A stretch of 64,000 nt of DNA from Isoperla grammatica. Lineage: Eukaryota; Arthropoda; Insecta; Plecoptera; Perlodidae. Within the stretch, counting starts at the first letter, position 1, and the number at the start of each line of letters is the position of its first letter. The stretch covers positions 23,591,092-23,655,091 of the forward strand of contig OX246746.1 in NCBI GenBank assembly GCA_945910005.1, written 5' to 3'. The notes beneath the pieces are model-generated. The model saw only the letters and a program-made list of their open reading frames with translations, was not told where the DNA came from and did not search any database. Below are positions 47,476 through 59,673 of the stretch, piece after piece. Made by a program: the position numbers and the translations under genes.

Positions 47476-47500
47476 AAAAAAAAAAAAAAAAAAAAAAAAA
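47476..47500. repeat. Poly(A) run of 25
   Basis: Twenty-five consecutive A residues. It could be a retroposed poly(A) tail, but no adjacent retrosequence or flanking duplication was recognised. It creates a false poly-Phe stretch on the minus strand. Confidence 0.9.
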
Positions 47501-47764
47501 CTGACTTGATCATGGAGAGATGAACTGAAAAGACCAGTCAGTATCACACATACCAACCCCCTAGTCACGCATGACGTGTATAACAAGGTCAGCATTGTTT
47601 CGCTCTTCCCGCTATCGTGTTGGCAGCGCTGAAGCCTCGCTAACATGCGACAGGGTTGCCTGATCGGTACGAGCGCGAATACAGACAGTTTTTCCTTGGA
47701 ACAATAACAGTCAGACGGTGAAACAAGAAGGCGGTGTAAAAATGCACTGGCTAACCAAGTAATA

Positions 47765-48078
47765 TAGGGTACGCACCACACCAAAACACAACAATGAAAC
47801 AAATGAATTGAACCGATGGACAAGCAAGCTGTCAAAAAAAAATATGAAGTTCTGAAGTTGGAAAAAACAAACGTTTAGAACGTTTACACACTTTCAGATA
47901 GTTGCTGTCCATTACTTAACATAAATTTTAACTGGTGAGCAGTTACTATCGTTACAACAAATTGTTTCTCCTCATTATTTGCAAAGATATTACTTTGACG
48001 GCTTGTTGTTTGTCCACCAGTTCAATTCATTTATTCCATTGTTGTAGTTCGGCTGTTACGTCAGATGTGCGTACCCTA
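47765..48078. mobile_element. Inverted-repeat element with TAGGGTACGCAC ends
   Basis: The left arm (47765-47833) starts TAGGGTACGCACCACACC and contains ACAACAATGAAAC and AAATGAATTGAACC. The reverse complement of the right arm (47998-48078) starts TAGGGTACGCACATCTGACG and contains ACAACAATGGAAT and AAATGAATTGAACT. Arms of about 70-80 bp enclose about 165 bp. The target duplication is not evident. The two ORFs over the arms encode related peptides only because they are inverted copies. Confidence 0.6.
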
Positions 48079-50124
48079 TTAAATTATTTCGAATGCCACT
48101 CACAGAAATCAGAATGATATACGTTATGTAGTTGTTATTTTATGGAGACACAGTGATATAGTCTAATTTAATTGGTAAATTAATTATCATTATCATTGTT
48201 ATAATAATAACCATTAGTATTCGCATTTCAATTGACAAAACAGCCGGCCCACAAATTAGTCTACATAAATGAAAAAATCTACAAAAAGTAAACCAATTAG
48301 TGCAAAATTCTTTAATTCAACGTGGTAGAAAATGATACCTGTTTAATGCTTTTTCTTTTAGCCATAACTCTCATTTACCCATGTCATTCGCTGTAGAGAA
48401 AAACACAAAGGTTACGCCCTACTCACCACTTCTTAAATAATGACGTCACCAATTTGCCACCATTATAACAAAAGACTGAGTGGGAAATGTTTCTTGGAGA
48501 AGTAGAAAGTGGAAAGTATGGGCACAAAAATAAATCTGACTAGATACCATTGTGCACAAGAGGATAAACTATTCTTGCGGTAGTTAAGTGTTATGTTAAG
48601 GAAGGGACAAATGTCTAGAAAGAGAGCAGCGCCTAAAGGGGTCCCACTTATAACTTACTTGCCATTGAAATATCTCACTGAAATTTTGAATAACAGTTCG
48701 TAATAAACTGCTGGATAATGACGTAGAAAAAAGTAGAATACGTGAGCTAAATTTCGAGTTATTTGTATTCAAAGTTATATTTTACAATGTCCCTACCATT
48801 TAACTTTGCATGCATCAAATTTCACACAATTTATGAAGTTAAATCAGGTTCAAAAAAGTGTTCAGACCGATAGAATTAAAAAAAATCTTAATTATCTAAA
48901 CTTTGGTATGCAAGGAATTACATTACGAAAAAGTAACCATTGTTCGAGTTAAAAAAGTTTTAAACGTGTATGTTAATCAGATGGTGACTATTTAAACAAA
49001 ATCATTTATGTAATTGAAAGCTTTATTCTTATGCTTAAATAAATGGTTATGATCAGTAATTTCTCCTTCAAAGTTATAGATAGGTCTTGTGTAAAAGACA
49101 TTTCTAGAAAGTGCATGAATTCAAAATTTAGCAAATTTTATGAAAGGACCGATTCTGTTCTAACAATTATGGTTTATTATAGTTCTTACTCTCTAGTTAT
49201 ACTCTTACTCTCTTACAGTTCTAGTTGCCTGATTTATCCTTGAGACCATTACGATTGATAATTTAACAATTTCCGGTGTTTTAAGCGTTTATTTCTACAA
49301 ACTGTATGTAGACAAATTTTAAACCACGCATATTGGAACAAAAACAAATTTCCGATAGAAATGGTGATTTGTAATCAGTTTATGAATCAAGGTAAAACGC
49401 TGTAGGCTACAATATTGCGTTGGGTCAAAACACCGCGCACACGTATGTTAAAACTTCACTATAAATACAATATCTATCTATATAACCAACTCCCTAACAT
49501 TACATAACATACTCATCATATCTCGAAGCTTAAATGGTAATTTACCCCTATTTTCACAAGCAACTAAAGGAAAAAAAATTACATGAGAAATTCATCGTCA
49601 ACCAAATAGCGATCGGAGAACTCGAACATAAATACATTATAATGATATTATTTACATTATAAAATATATCATACAATAATATATACCGCCCATATGATTA
49701 ATAATTATTTGTACATGTAAATTCTCGGCTTTTCTCTCATTGTTACGGTTAAAACGTAAGTAGACTTTCTGGACGGACATATCCATGCGATTATTATATT
49801 AAGTATTATTTTGCTGTGCTTACGTTTATGGACACAATTTTATTTTAGTATTTCTTTTTAGACACAACGGGCGCCCCGGTTACATTTCATACTGCTAAAA
49901 TCTAGGGGTTAGGCCTCCTAGATATGACCTTTGAACTTCTCTCTCAGCCTCACTTCACTTCCGGCACTTTAGCCACAAACATACGCAGCAAAAATCAAGG
50001 AAGGAATCAACTAAGACAATAGGATATTCCAGTAGCAGGACACACCCTAGGTACAATCTGTTCCGCTGAAAGTGGCTACTCTGAAGGTAATTGTGATCAC
50101 TATAACGTGTTACGACTCACTCAT
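48079..50124. other. Non-coding DNA, mostly AT-rich
   Basis: A possible relic of the second SINE family lies at about 48540-48605 (TTGTGCACAAGAGGAT, GTTATGTTAAGG). Otherwise nothing recognised. Confidence 0.35.
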
Positions 50125-50200
50125 CTTTTAGGTCATATAACGCCGGCGTCTGTCGCGTCTTACGACAGGCAGCGTTAATACCCGGGGCCAAATAGGGGCG
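50125..50200 (+). repeat. SINE-core-like fragment (CTTACGACAGGCAG)
   Basis: CTGTCGCGTCTTACGACAGG then CAGCGTTAATACCCGGGG matches a motif widespread in invertebrate SINEs, with variants like TAGTCGCCTCTTACGACAGG. Related fragments are at 59163-59215 (opposite strand) and 61395-61445. Confidence 0.5.
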
Positions 50201-51510
50201 CGGTGAGCGTTCACATCACAAAGAATGGAAAATACGGTGAGCAACAGTGTGATAGACGAGGAAGAGGGACGAGTAAAACATATCCACGAGAACCACTCCT
50301 TACGGGCACCGGTCACCAATGCAGCGTAGACCACCCACCTCATCAAATCAATCGCACGGTTTTTAAGCCTACATATTTAGATGCCCTTATTTTGAATGCG
50401 GTCATTTTTCATATTCATATTCGCAAGAGTAAGGAATTCTTGATTAAATCTTGTAAGGCGTGCACCGTTTCAGTACTAACGCGAGTGTACATATTTCTTG
50501 ATTCAATAGACTTCCTTCGTCTTCCCCAATAACTCCCGAGTTCAACTTAACTACTAATACCCCTAAATCTCGCCGCTCCCAGTGTACACTGAATAATATA
50601 GTAGCATCCCCACAAACACAAACATTGAATTAACAAATCTCTGGTCGAGTAATCGACTGGTTGAAATAAGACAAACGGCTGTGAAATCTAAAACGCAACG
50701 CCCAATAATTCCGGGAGTATTGTGATAACCTCATGGGGCAGTGGGGATATTATTTTCTAGCTGAATAGTTTGAGGTATAGGCTCATAAAGTACGGTTACA
50801 CAGATCACGTTGTGATACTGTACTTAGCATACTAATGCCGCAGACATCGTTAACATGTGAATAGTGACCACTATTCGGTTAAGTATGTATGTACCTTGAC
50901 ATAATAGTTGGCATGGCGTAACATTGACTAATACCATTCTGTTAGGCGTCTCAGAATGGTTCAGCACAGTAAAAGATGTGCAACAGCACTTATAGCATAT
51001 TAAAAATAATAACATTAACTATTTCTATATACAACTTAGTCCTGTTTTGTTTTATAACTGAATAGGATAGAAATCAACCGAAGAAAATTATCGGTTGTCG
51101 TAAAATCTCAATATTCCAATCATAAACAGCCCTACGTTACAATTACAATTTCAAATTTATAATTGAAAAAAAAAGAAAAAAATAATATTCACTGCTAAGC
51201 ACTGACTGTATTTTGTGTTGTTATGTCTGGCATGTTTCTTTTTTGTTTCGTTGCTCTTCTCATGGACAAGTAATACAGTTCAAGGCCATCAGTGAATTAT
51301 GCTGTGCTTGAGGATAAAGAACAATGCAACAGCATCATATGTGTTTCGAACTCATCCCCTTGGTTCGATACAGCTTTGATCTGTGCACCAACAGGCGGCT
51401 GGTATTTTATCCCCCCAAATAACTTTGTGTTTAAAACATTATGAATTGCTGGTAAACTGTGACCTATGATGAATGTGTCTGGCATGGCTTATCTTCAATA
51501 TATTACAAAC
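50201..51510. other. Non-coding DNA, nothing recognised
   Basis: The 109-codon ORF at 50203-50532 (plus) has no recognisable domain. Confidence 0.35.
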
Positions 51511-51700
51511 GACAAAGGCAGCTCGTTCGAAGCGTACGCAGCTCTGATTCGGGAGGTTGTTATATCGATTTCAGTCATCGGCTATCTTGACTGAAACTGT
51601 ATACCGTAATATTAGTGAACACGATGGAATGATACAGATAGAGCCCTTTAGCAATCCTTCACAAACATTTCAATATCTGTACCTGAAGTGTCTGATTTGA
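51511..51700 (+). repeat. Main tRNA-derived SINE, highly diverged copy
   Basis: Collinear similarity is visible: CGCAGCTCTGATTCGGGAGG and TTGACTGAAAC, then GAGCCCTTTAGCAATCCTTC, then ACAAACATTTC and TACCTGAAGTG follow the head, body and 3' region of the main SINE. The A box is lost and the B box is degenerate. Confidence 0.5.
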
Positions 51701-52139
51701 ATCAGACAATCCTCCGTGTGATCGCACACAGTACATACGGAGGTTGCTCAGCGTAGTTGTATTCTTCCAGCTGATGATTGCCCACAAAGTAAGATCTAAC
51801 AAGATCATATTTGATATTTCTTTTAAATTTGATGGTTTTTTGACACATCACAACCGACACAATACCCTGCTGATCGAAGTCATCATGCTGTTTTGCAAGC
51901 ATACACAAAGATATTTTAAAAGTCTAAAACAAAAACTCTCGGTCTGCTCAGAGTAACATATAAGATATATGCTATGTAGAACATATAACAACATAAGATT
52001 TTTTTTAAATATAAACTTACGCATTTATGATTTATTCTCATTTTATTCATTGTTCCCCTGTTAAAACCGAGACGAAACGAGAGTCGCGCATTTCAAGAAG
52101 AATCTCCTCTTCTTCTCGTCGATGCTCTCCCTTTTTTCA
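51701..52139. other. Non-coding DNA, nothing recognised
   Basis: Short ORFs on both strands are overlapping shadows of each other. Confidence 0.3.
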
Positions 52140-52340
52140 GACTGTCAGTTTTTCTTTTGTTGTTGTCGCGGCGTCAAACAAATGACGATGTTAATCATGT
52201 GAGCTGAGCCTGCGACCGCTGCCGCTTGAGGCGGGTCGGTCGGCCCTCGGGAGCGCAGCGCGTCCTAGCGCCGTAGATCGTAACTCACATCTACACTCTC
52301 TCGTGTCTCGAACAAACCTCACACGCTCGCTTACTTCACA
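52140..52340. promoter_or_regulatory. CpG-rich block, possible promoter
   Basis: The sequence around GCGACCGCTGCCGC, GGCGGGTCGGTCGG, GGGAGCGCAGCGCGTCC and AGCGCCGTAG is the most GC- and CpG-rich part of the right half. The 75-codon minus-strand ORF across it has no recognisable similarity. No splice-flanked coding exon was identified, so this remains a possible promoter or a GC-rich repeat. Confidence 0.25.
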
Positions 52341-53432
52341 CTGGAAACAGTGTGGGGTACAACCGACCGAAATTAAACCACGAAAATGGGGGGCAGGAAG
52401 GAGCGTGTGATGTATCAAGAACTGAAAGAGTTAATAGAACTATATGTTATACGTACGAGCTAAAGGAATGAGGCGCTCCGAATTCCAGACACACTCATAT
52501 TCTCGTTATAATAAGTAATTGGTCAAAGCACTTGAGCCAGAAGTTAATGGTGACTCTTTGTTGACCTCAGAGGCACCGTTTTATTTCTGGCACAAATACG
52601 CTGCTGATTCATCACAATTACTTATTGGAATTAATATGAAACTGTGTTTAGTGTTTGTTCAATACTGGGATCCGGCTTATTACAATCGATTTTAGTTGAT
52701 GTGTGTTCTATCGTATGTCAGCATTCTACAGAAAAACGGAGTTTTAAACTTTTTTAAGGGATACGGTCAGGGGCTGGATTTAAGAAATAAATGCAGAGAT
52801 CTCTAAAATGTAATCGTTAAAATTGAGTATTGTTACATAATTCTTACGATTTATGGCACACTTGGTAGGCTACACATCATCGTTTGTAATTCAACAAATA
52901 AATACAATATAATACCTGGCGTTGTTTTAAAGATCCCAACACCAATGTTAAAACCGCCTATTATGAGCAGGCGCGTGATTGCAGGTGAACCTTCTCTCAA
53001 ATGTTGCTTTTTTCTTCCACTTATAATTTCACACGCGACTTGTGATCGGCGCTAAACACGAGGACTGCAGACGGAGACGATAGAAGATAGAGGATAGAGC
53101 AGAGAGCAGAGAGCAGGAGGAACCTCCTATGATAGCACCATCTCAACATCTGCCGTATTCACGTCGCGTGTTAATCTGCAAGAACTAGAGGAAATTGGGA
53201 ATTTTAGAGATATGAAATTTCCTTCCCTGGTTTATTTATTATCTGTCATCGGGTTGTACGTCAGATCGCGGTACGATGTTCGCTGCCACAGCGGTAGTCA
53301 GCTGATCGATCTACGGACTTGAGCAGCCACGCAACAGCGCGTAGCCCACTCCTGACGGGCTAATAGAATGGGCATCTGCAAGGGCATTTATTCGAGTTGT
53401 GTTTCTTTACAAGCATTTGCCTGATAATATTC
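52341..53432. other. Non-coding DNA, nothing recognised
   Basis: Purine-rich GATAGAAGATAGAGGATAGA and AGAGAGCAGAGAGCAGGAGG occur near 53080-53120. CpG frequency is moderate at 53260-53370. No ORF of note. Confidence 0.3.
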
Positions 53433-53956
<524 letters not shown>

Positions 53957-53957
<1 letters not shown>

Positions 53958-54669
53958 TAGACATACATGGTGTACAGGTTAGTAGAATTCCCCAGTAAGG
54001 ATACAGAGTAATTAGTTATCTGTGGATAGTCTTGTGGCGAGGCATACCAAGTGATAGGTGATAGTATTATGCTAAGGTTACCATAGTACGTACAACAATG
54101 TCAGCATTATAAAATAACATTCATAAATAAAACCCATAGTATAGAACTAGTTATAAAACTATATTGTTGTCATTTTTAATTCTTAATTTCGTTTGTATAA
54201 CCTTTAGAATCTTGGAAAACAAATACGACGATAATCGCTTCATGGTTTACTGTATCCGACCATCACGACTTATAATATTAGAAGAGGGATCACACTAAAT
54301 CCCTCTTCTTGCTCCAAGCACACGTCTACTAAGACCCGTCCTCGTCACTCATCAGTTTTACCATTCATTCTGCACAAACATTGCAAGTGCATAAACAAAC
54401 GCATTCAGTTACATACCGAAACACTTCACCATTATTCTAGCGCTCAAAACAGACAGTGGATACTGCCGAAAATGTACAACACACTCTGGTAAGTCTGTCT
54501 TTTAAAACTATCAGCTCGTCCTTCTACCTTTGTATTTTGCTTTTTCATAATTAATAATTTAAATAAATTATATCATTTAAATTTTTATTAGAATCATATT
54601 ATATAATGCCTAATGCTCGAGACATTTAATCGCCGCATCAAAAAGTGAACATGACTATTCAAGTGACTT
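53957..54669. other. Non-coding DNA, nothing recognised
   Basis: A short inverted pair AGAAGAGGGATCACACTAAA then TCCCTCTTCT lies at about 54280-54309 (arms AGAAGAGGGA/TCCCTCTTCT). Confidence 0.35.
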
Positions 54670-54773
54670 TCGGAAAACCTTTAGTCAGGTTTACCGATGG
54701 CCGGAATCACACCGCGGCGATCACCCGAATTAGAGTCTCGCGTCAATTACTAGTACTGAGCTATACCTTCGTA
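54670..54773 (-). repeat. Main tRNA-derived SINE, 5' fragment (minus strand)
   Basis: In reverse: CGGAAAACCTTTAGTCAGGT then TTACCGATGGCCGGAATCAC then CCGAATTAGAGTCTCGCGTC then ACTGAGCTATACC. This covers the head and the first part of the body; the rest of the body and the tail are absent. Confidence 0.7.
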
Positions 54774-55839
54774 AGGATCAATGCATGTCATCATCTACAC
54801 TTCTGCTTCTACACCTCACGTTAGAGGGGAAATGATGACACGATTTTCAGATGTCTTAGGATCACCTTAAATGATTATGACGCCCACTAGATTCCAAATT
54901 CTCTGGATGCCGTCACCTACGAAATCCTCATATCTTTCGCGTGCGCTGCGAATTCTTGTACAACTGCGCTTGTACCAGCGTCTATCATCAACGCTGTATT
55001 ACTCATACGTCACAATAACAGCTGATCTACTCTAGTGTTTGCATGAGATGAGATCTCACAGCTTCAACAATGATCACGTACTCGTCTACGAGTAAACGCT
55101 CGAATAAATTTTCCTAAGTGCAGGTGAGCGAGGTATATATATATACGTGTTCCATCTCCCTCTATGAATACCGTCTTTGTCTCAGGGCCGTTCTTACAAT
55201 CTCCTAATAAGAAAGTTATTTAATTGTAGCAATTAAGCTATTTGGAGGATTTCAAGGGTTTTGATTGGTGGTTTGTCAAGGAGAAAACAAGCTATACGAC
55301 GAATAAGTAGTTATTGGGACATTGTAAGACTGGACCTCAGTCTACTATCAAACATTAAAGAGAGATAAGAATATAGAGGGCTACAGCCCTTTATAATCTT
55401 TGCTACTATCATATGACTACCATAGCTAAGCGACACAGTACTCGTCTTGCTCGTTCTAAAAACTGACCAACACATCTAACCGCATGAATGCACCCGTTTC
55501 ACCATGCTGTACCATCGAAACTGAACAGATTCCTGCTGTTCTTTCATACCTTATCGAAAGGGTGGTCTTCCACTTAGTAGAGTGTTAACTAACCTCATTA
55601 TAGTCACGCACACACTTCCTGGAGTTTGCAGAATTGTAATATACGGTTGAAAATGATCTCTACTGATCTGCTCAAAGTAGATCTCTTACCAAATAAGAAT
55701 AGCTGAAGGGACGATTACCTCACCGTTTTGTGCCTTTAAACCTCATTTAAAAAAATGATTTGAATGAGAAAAGAAAACAATTAAGTAGGTATTATTGGCC
55801 TCGGCTATTTCGTCACCATTAGAAAAGTTAGCTTGGGAC
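54774..55839. other. Non-coding DNA, nothing recognised
   Basis: A short TA run is at about 55135-55146. No ORF of note. Confidence 0.35.
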
Positions 55840-56040
55840 AAGTATATTATCGGTACGCGCCTGCGACTAACCATGACAGTGGCGATTCGGTATCACATTC
55901 AACTCTCTCTCTCTTTTGTGATCGCGGGTTCGATTCTCGTCTCCAGAAACACAAACCTAAGTTCCCTCAGTATCTGCAACGCAAGTGCCGAGATTGAGAC
56001 TAAATAACAGTCCTAGGACATTCCTTGCCGAACAAAGTAC
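55840..56040 (+). repeat. SINE related to the main family (diverged)
   Basis: A B box GGTTCGATTCT at 55927-55937 is followed by CTCAGTATC, then GCAAGTGCCGAGATTGAGAC and GTCCTAGGACATTCCTTGCC. These correspond in order to the main SINE's B box, CTCAGTCG, GCGAATGCTGGGATTGAGTC and CCCTCGGACATTCCTTCCC. The head is altered by a CTCTCTCTCTC insertion. Confidence 0.5.
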
Positions 56041-57031
56041 TCCCAGAAACAAACCCCAAAGTCCAAGCCAGTGAGCAAAGTACAAAAACATCGACAACAG
56101 TTTCAACCAGAAACGGTGAAAAAACAATTAGACTATGTCGGTCCGTATGCGCTCGTGTTTTTGCGCACAAAGACATGGCAACGTGGTCAAAGCTATACTA
56201 CTGTACTGGGGCTTTCATTTGCCAATAAATTAAAGGCTCCGGTTACTGTTCTAGTGGCAGCCATGTTACGGGAGAACCTTGAAACTCATCCTAGCGTTTG
56301 ATGGGTTATACACTGCCAAATACCATAGCCCCCAGATGTTTAGTTCAAACTATCCAGTTTTCACGCTATTCCATCGAATAGATGAAATATCTTTTATTCA
56401 TTACTGTCATCACGCTTTTCCTATATAGTGGGTTGTTTTTGTTGCGTTGCAACTTTATTTGATTCTGTTTATTTTTTATCTGCTTTATAGTGTATATTTA
56501 ATATTCAGTTTATTTATTGATTTATTGTCTACGTTTGCAAATAAAGTATTATAACCAAATAGGATAAAATAATAGGAGAAATAAATACAGTAAAAAGATG
56601 TTTCGCGGAGGTCATGTCATGCACTTTTAGTAACAACTTCGCATCCAGCAAGAATAATAGTGTTTTATCTGTCAGGTTTTCTTCGTTTTGTCCCACTACG
56701 AACCGAAACACGAGTTAAGCGTGGGAGTAATTCTTATCTCCGCTCATCCGAGCCGATAAAACGAATTCCACGTTAATTAATCTAACGCGCTAAAGTAATT
56801 GTCTTCGCCTGCATTAAATTCTAGACCAATCGAAAGTTTGATTCAATTGCGAATACTGAAAATAAAAGGTGTTGCGATGTAGACTATTCGAAATAGACGA
56901 AAGTAAAGCAATTAAACTCGTAACTAGTGACGTCACTATGGGAGTAACGGACGAGGTTTTGAGCCACCAGCCACGGTAGAAATGTCGATTCAACTATAGT
57001 CTAGATGGCTTAAGAATAGTTTCTAATACTT
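56041..57031. other. Non-coding DNA, nothing recognised
   Basis: A CRE-containing palindrome TAGTGACGTCACTA is at 56925-56938. The 76-codon ORF at 56071-56301 (plus) is not recognised. Confidence 0.35.
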
Positions 57032-57345
57032 GTGTAATTAAAAGTATAGGACTATACACTGTTCCTTGTCAATTAAAATTATTATAAAACGACGTATTAT
57101 TTCGAGAGCTAATTTGGGGGGGGGGGGGAGGGAGGGGTTGTTGCTGGGGAGTCAGGCTGTGACTTTTTTACGTTTATCTATCCGTTAATGGTCTCTTGGA
57201 GGTGGATTGTTGCCTGTTGAAGAGAGCTGATTAGCTCTCGAAATATTGCGTCGTTTTATAATAATTTTAATTGAAAAGGAACAGTATAGTCCTATACTTT
57301 TAATTACACATATGTTACCTGTTCTACTAAGTTTCCGTTTTTAAT
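57032..57345. mobile_element. Palindromic (foldback) element, copy 2, with a spacer
   Basis: The left arm (57032-57111) reads TGTAATTAAAAGTATAGGAC and onward to TTTCGAGAGCTAAT. The right arm (about 57225-57309) is its reverse complement with few mismatches. A spacer of about 113 bp, including a poly(G) run at about 57116-57128, separates them. The right arm is preceded by AGAGCTGATTAGCTCT and followed by ACCTGTTCTACTAAGTTTCC, both shared with the copy at 15.7 kb. The family may represent ends of a larger retroelement, but no protein is present. Confidence 0.7.
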
Positions 57346-57425
57346 AGCTTCTAATATTGTTTATTTCATTAAAAAATGTCAAATTGAAATAAGGAAAATA
57401 TTATTTTTAAGCTTTTAACTCGAGT

Positions 57426-58005
57426 TTTTTTTTAGGAATCACTGATGTAGGGTGCACACCAGTGTTAACGGATGTACGTCTCTTCAGTTAACTAACTAGG
57501 TATATTTAGGTGTTGGACAGTTGAGAAGGAACATCCAATGGCTGTTAGTAGTACCGTTGATTGAGTAATATTGGGTAGAGACCAAACGCAATCGGCAGTT
57601 TGTCTACCGCCTTATGCTGCGCAATATACTTTAGTCAGGTAGTAGAAGTTCGCCATGCGACGCGATGACGGAGTTTTCGGCTGTCTTCGTATATCTTCGG
57701 TGAATAGCCGACCAATCAGGCTTCGTCATCATCAGTCAAGCGTCGTCAAACGTCGCTTGGCGAACTTCTACTACCCGACTAAAGTATTTTGGGCAGTAAA
57801 AGGCGGTAGACAAACTGCCGTTGGTGCGGGGCCTCTACCCTATATTACTCACTCAACGGTAGTACTAATGCCAGCATTTGCCTTATGACTGGGGAAAACC
57901 AAGAGGAAAATCTCCATGGTCACGATTGTCGGTGACCGTGATCGAACCGGTGACCACCCGAATTAGAGTCTCGCGTGCGTAACCACTGAGCCACCTCTAT
58001 CGGTA
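57426..58005 (-). repeat. Main tRNA-derived SINE (minus strand), split by a MITE
   Basis: The SINE 3' half lies at 57426-57554 (TAGGGTGCACACCAG, CTCTTCAGTTAACTAACTAG) and its 5' half at 57859-58005 (CGAACCGGTGACC, TAGAGTCTCGCG, ACTGAGCCACCTCTATCGGT). Removing the 304-bp insert and one copy of the 7-bp duplication gives about 269 bp, the normal length of this SINE. The SINE is therefore older than the inserted element. Confidence 0.85.
57555..57858. mobile_element. 304-bp MITE with long TIRs, inserted in a SINE
   Basis: Terminal inverted repeats of more than 100 bp start CGTTGATTGAGTAATATTGG (left) and CGTTGAGTGAGTAATATAGG (reverse complement of right). They share GGCAGTTTGTCTACCGCCTT, ATACTTTAGTC and GGTAGTAGAAGTTCGCCA. 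GTAGTAC flanks both sides (57548-57554 and 57859-57865). Because the end base is ambiguous, the duplication can also be read as TAGTA with ends CCGTTG. Non-autonomous; the superfamily is not assigned. Confidence 0.85.
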
Positions 58006-59162
58006 CACTGAGAATGTTCACTATATTTAGTGAAAGCAATTTATTTTGTGGAGTTTAGAGAATCTTCTTTGTCCTATCCACACGTACGGTTCATAGTTTT
58101 AAGTAATTGGTATAATAAGGTGGCACGTACAAAAAAAGAATGTGCTGCTTGTATTGTATGCTTCTTCTGGGCTATAATTGCTAATGCTGGAACTGAGTTT
58201 CTGAGAAAAACAGCCCCCGTAAAAAACTTCTCTTCTGAAGAGAGCACCAATAAAGCTGATGAGCACCCCGTATACAATAAGCATCTCCAAAAAAATACGC
58301 AAAAACTCTATTAATGATGTATCTTTTTAGAGACAATAAAAATACATAGAAGAAAATCAAATCATCAGAAATACAAAAAAGTTATTTTAAAACAGGACTC
58401 CTACCTCATTTTACACGTAGTCAGCGAACTGAACGACTCGACTCCTATGCTGACAAACTCGGTACTTCTCAGAGGCATTTGCCCCCCGGCTTCTAGCAAC
58501 AACATTGTTGTAATTTTGTGTCAAACCCCTGTTAATTGTGCACTTTAGTAAAACCAAAGAATGTTTCGTGGTAATCGTAGCGATGCTTCATATAATGTTG
58601 CGTATGACGCAAGAAATATCGTAGTCGCGCATGACGCAGGAAATATCGTAGTCGCACGGACGCGCATGAGCGTACATAGATATCTATCTACTGTTCGCAT
58701 GCACACTCGCAACATTAAACTACGGGAAGTAAATGAAAACAATCAGAGACCGCAAATTCGTCTCCCACTGCCCAGAATTACTGCAGAGGTTGGTAGGGGA
58801 AATGCGAAATGCATGCGTATAGGATCTAAACCCACGCATAAATAAAGAGACGTTATAAATATTTAATTGTCTCTGGTTGATATCCGTATAAAGAGAGCGT
58901 GGGTCAGCGCGCTTAGGGAATTGAGTATAAATCAGTTCAAATACTTAGGTTTGCCAGCTTTTTTTATTATTTATAACACTACATAATATTCAATATACGA
59001 ATACTAAAGACTTTACAGTACTGACATAAGTATGACAACTGACTGTTTTATCTGTACGTATATATGAAAAAACGTGATATTTTTACGTCGTATCAAATGA
59101 CTACGTTTTATAGGCTAACATTACTTTTTTCAAGAACAATACTCCCCGTCTGTGCGCGGAAT
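58006..59162. other. Non-coding DNA with a small tandem duplication
   Basis: Holds the 27-bp duplication at 58600-58653. The ORFs of about 94 codons at 58030-58314 and 58561-58845 (plus) are not recognised. Confidence 0.35.
58600..58653. repeat. Two-copy 27-bp tandem duplication
   Basis: GCGTATGACGCAAGAAATAT then CGTAGTC (58600-58626) is repeated as GCGCATGACGCAGGAAATAT then CGTAGTC (58627-58653). The period is a multiple of three, so a short peptide repeat appears in one ORF, but the ORF is otherwise unremarkable. Confidence 0.8.
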
Positions 59163-59215
59163 AGGATTGATCCAGGTCAGCTCTGCCTGTCGTAAGAGGC
59201 GACTAAAAGGCCGTC
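59163..59215 (-). repeat. SINE-core-like fragment (CTTACGACAGGCAG), minus strand
   Basis: The plus strand reads CTCTGCCTGTCGTAAGAGGC then GACTAAAAGGCC, the reverse of the motif at 50125. This motif is frequent in invertebrate SINEs. It is the best preserved of the three copies in the window. Confidence 0.55.
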
Positions 59216-59673
59216 TTCGTATGACGTGGCTGTCGAGTACGTCGTAATACAACAAATAAGCAAAATGAACAAATGATAGATCGAAAACTATACAAAATAA
59301 AAGTGTGTGAATCTGGCACACTGTCTTTGGATTTAAGTAATTGATAATTTGTTTTTGTTATTTTTATTTTTATGTTCATCATAACCTCACACATCAAATG
59401 AATATAATTCCCAGTGCTCAGCTAAATTCATAAGAACCGTTTCCTATTTGCAATAACAATCCTAAAAAAGAAGACATATTACATGAAAAATATAACAATG
59501 ATAATCTCTCAGCCATTCAACACTATTTATCAGTCGATAAAGTTCTATAAATATGTGTATGCATCAATGTCATATCATATTATGATAGATTAATTGATAC
59601 ACGAATGTTCGTTAAAATTTTCTCTGATTATAATATGACAGTTGCTGATGATCACTGTATTCTGTGTTCATTA
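59216..59673. other. Non-coding AT-rich DNA
   Basis: Nothing recognised. Confidence 0.3.

Noticed and set aside
47449..48117. Two related peptides encoded on opposite strands as a duplicated gene
   Set aside because: They are the two arms of an inverted-repeat element; the similarity is of the DNA, and one ORF ends in a poly-Phe run from poly(A).
58030..58314. 94-codon plus-strand ORF with overlapping minus-strand ORFs
   Set aside because: All frames are open here by chance; no recognisable domain.
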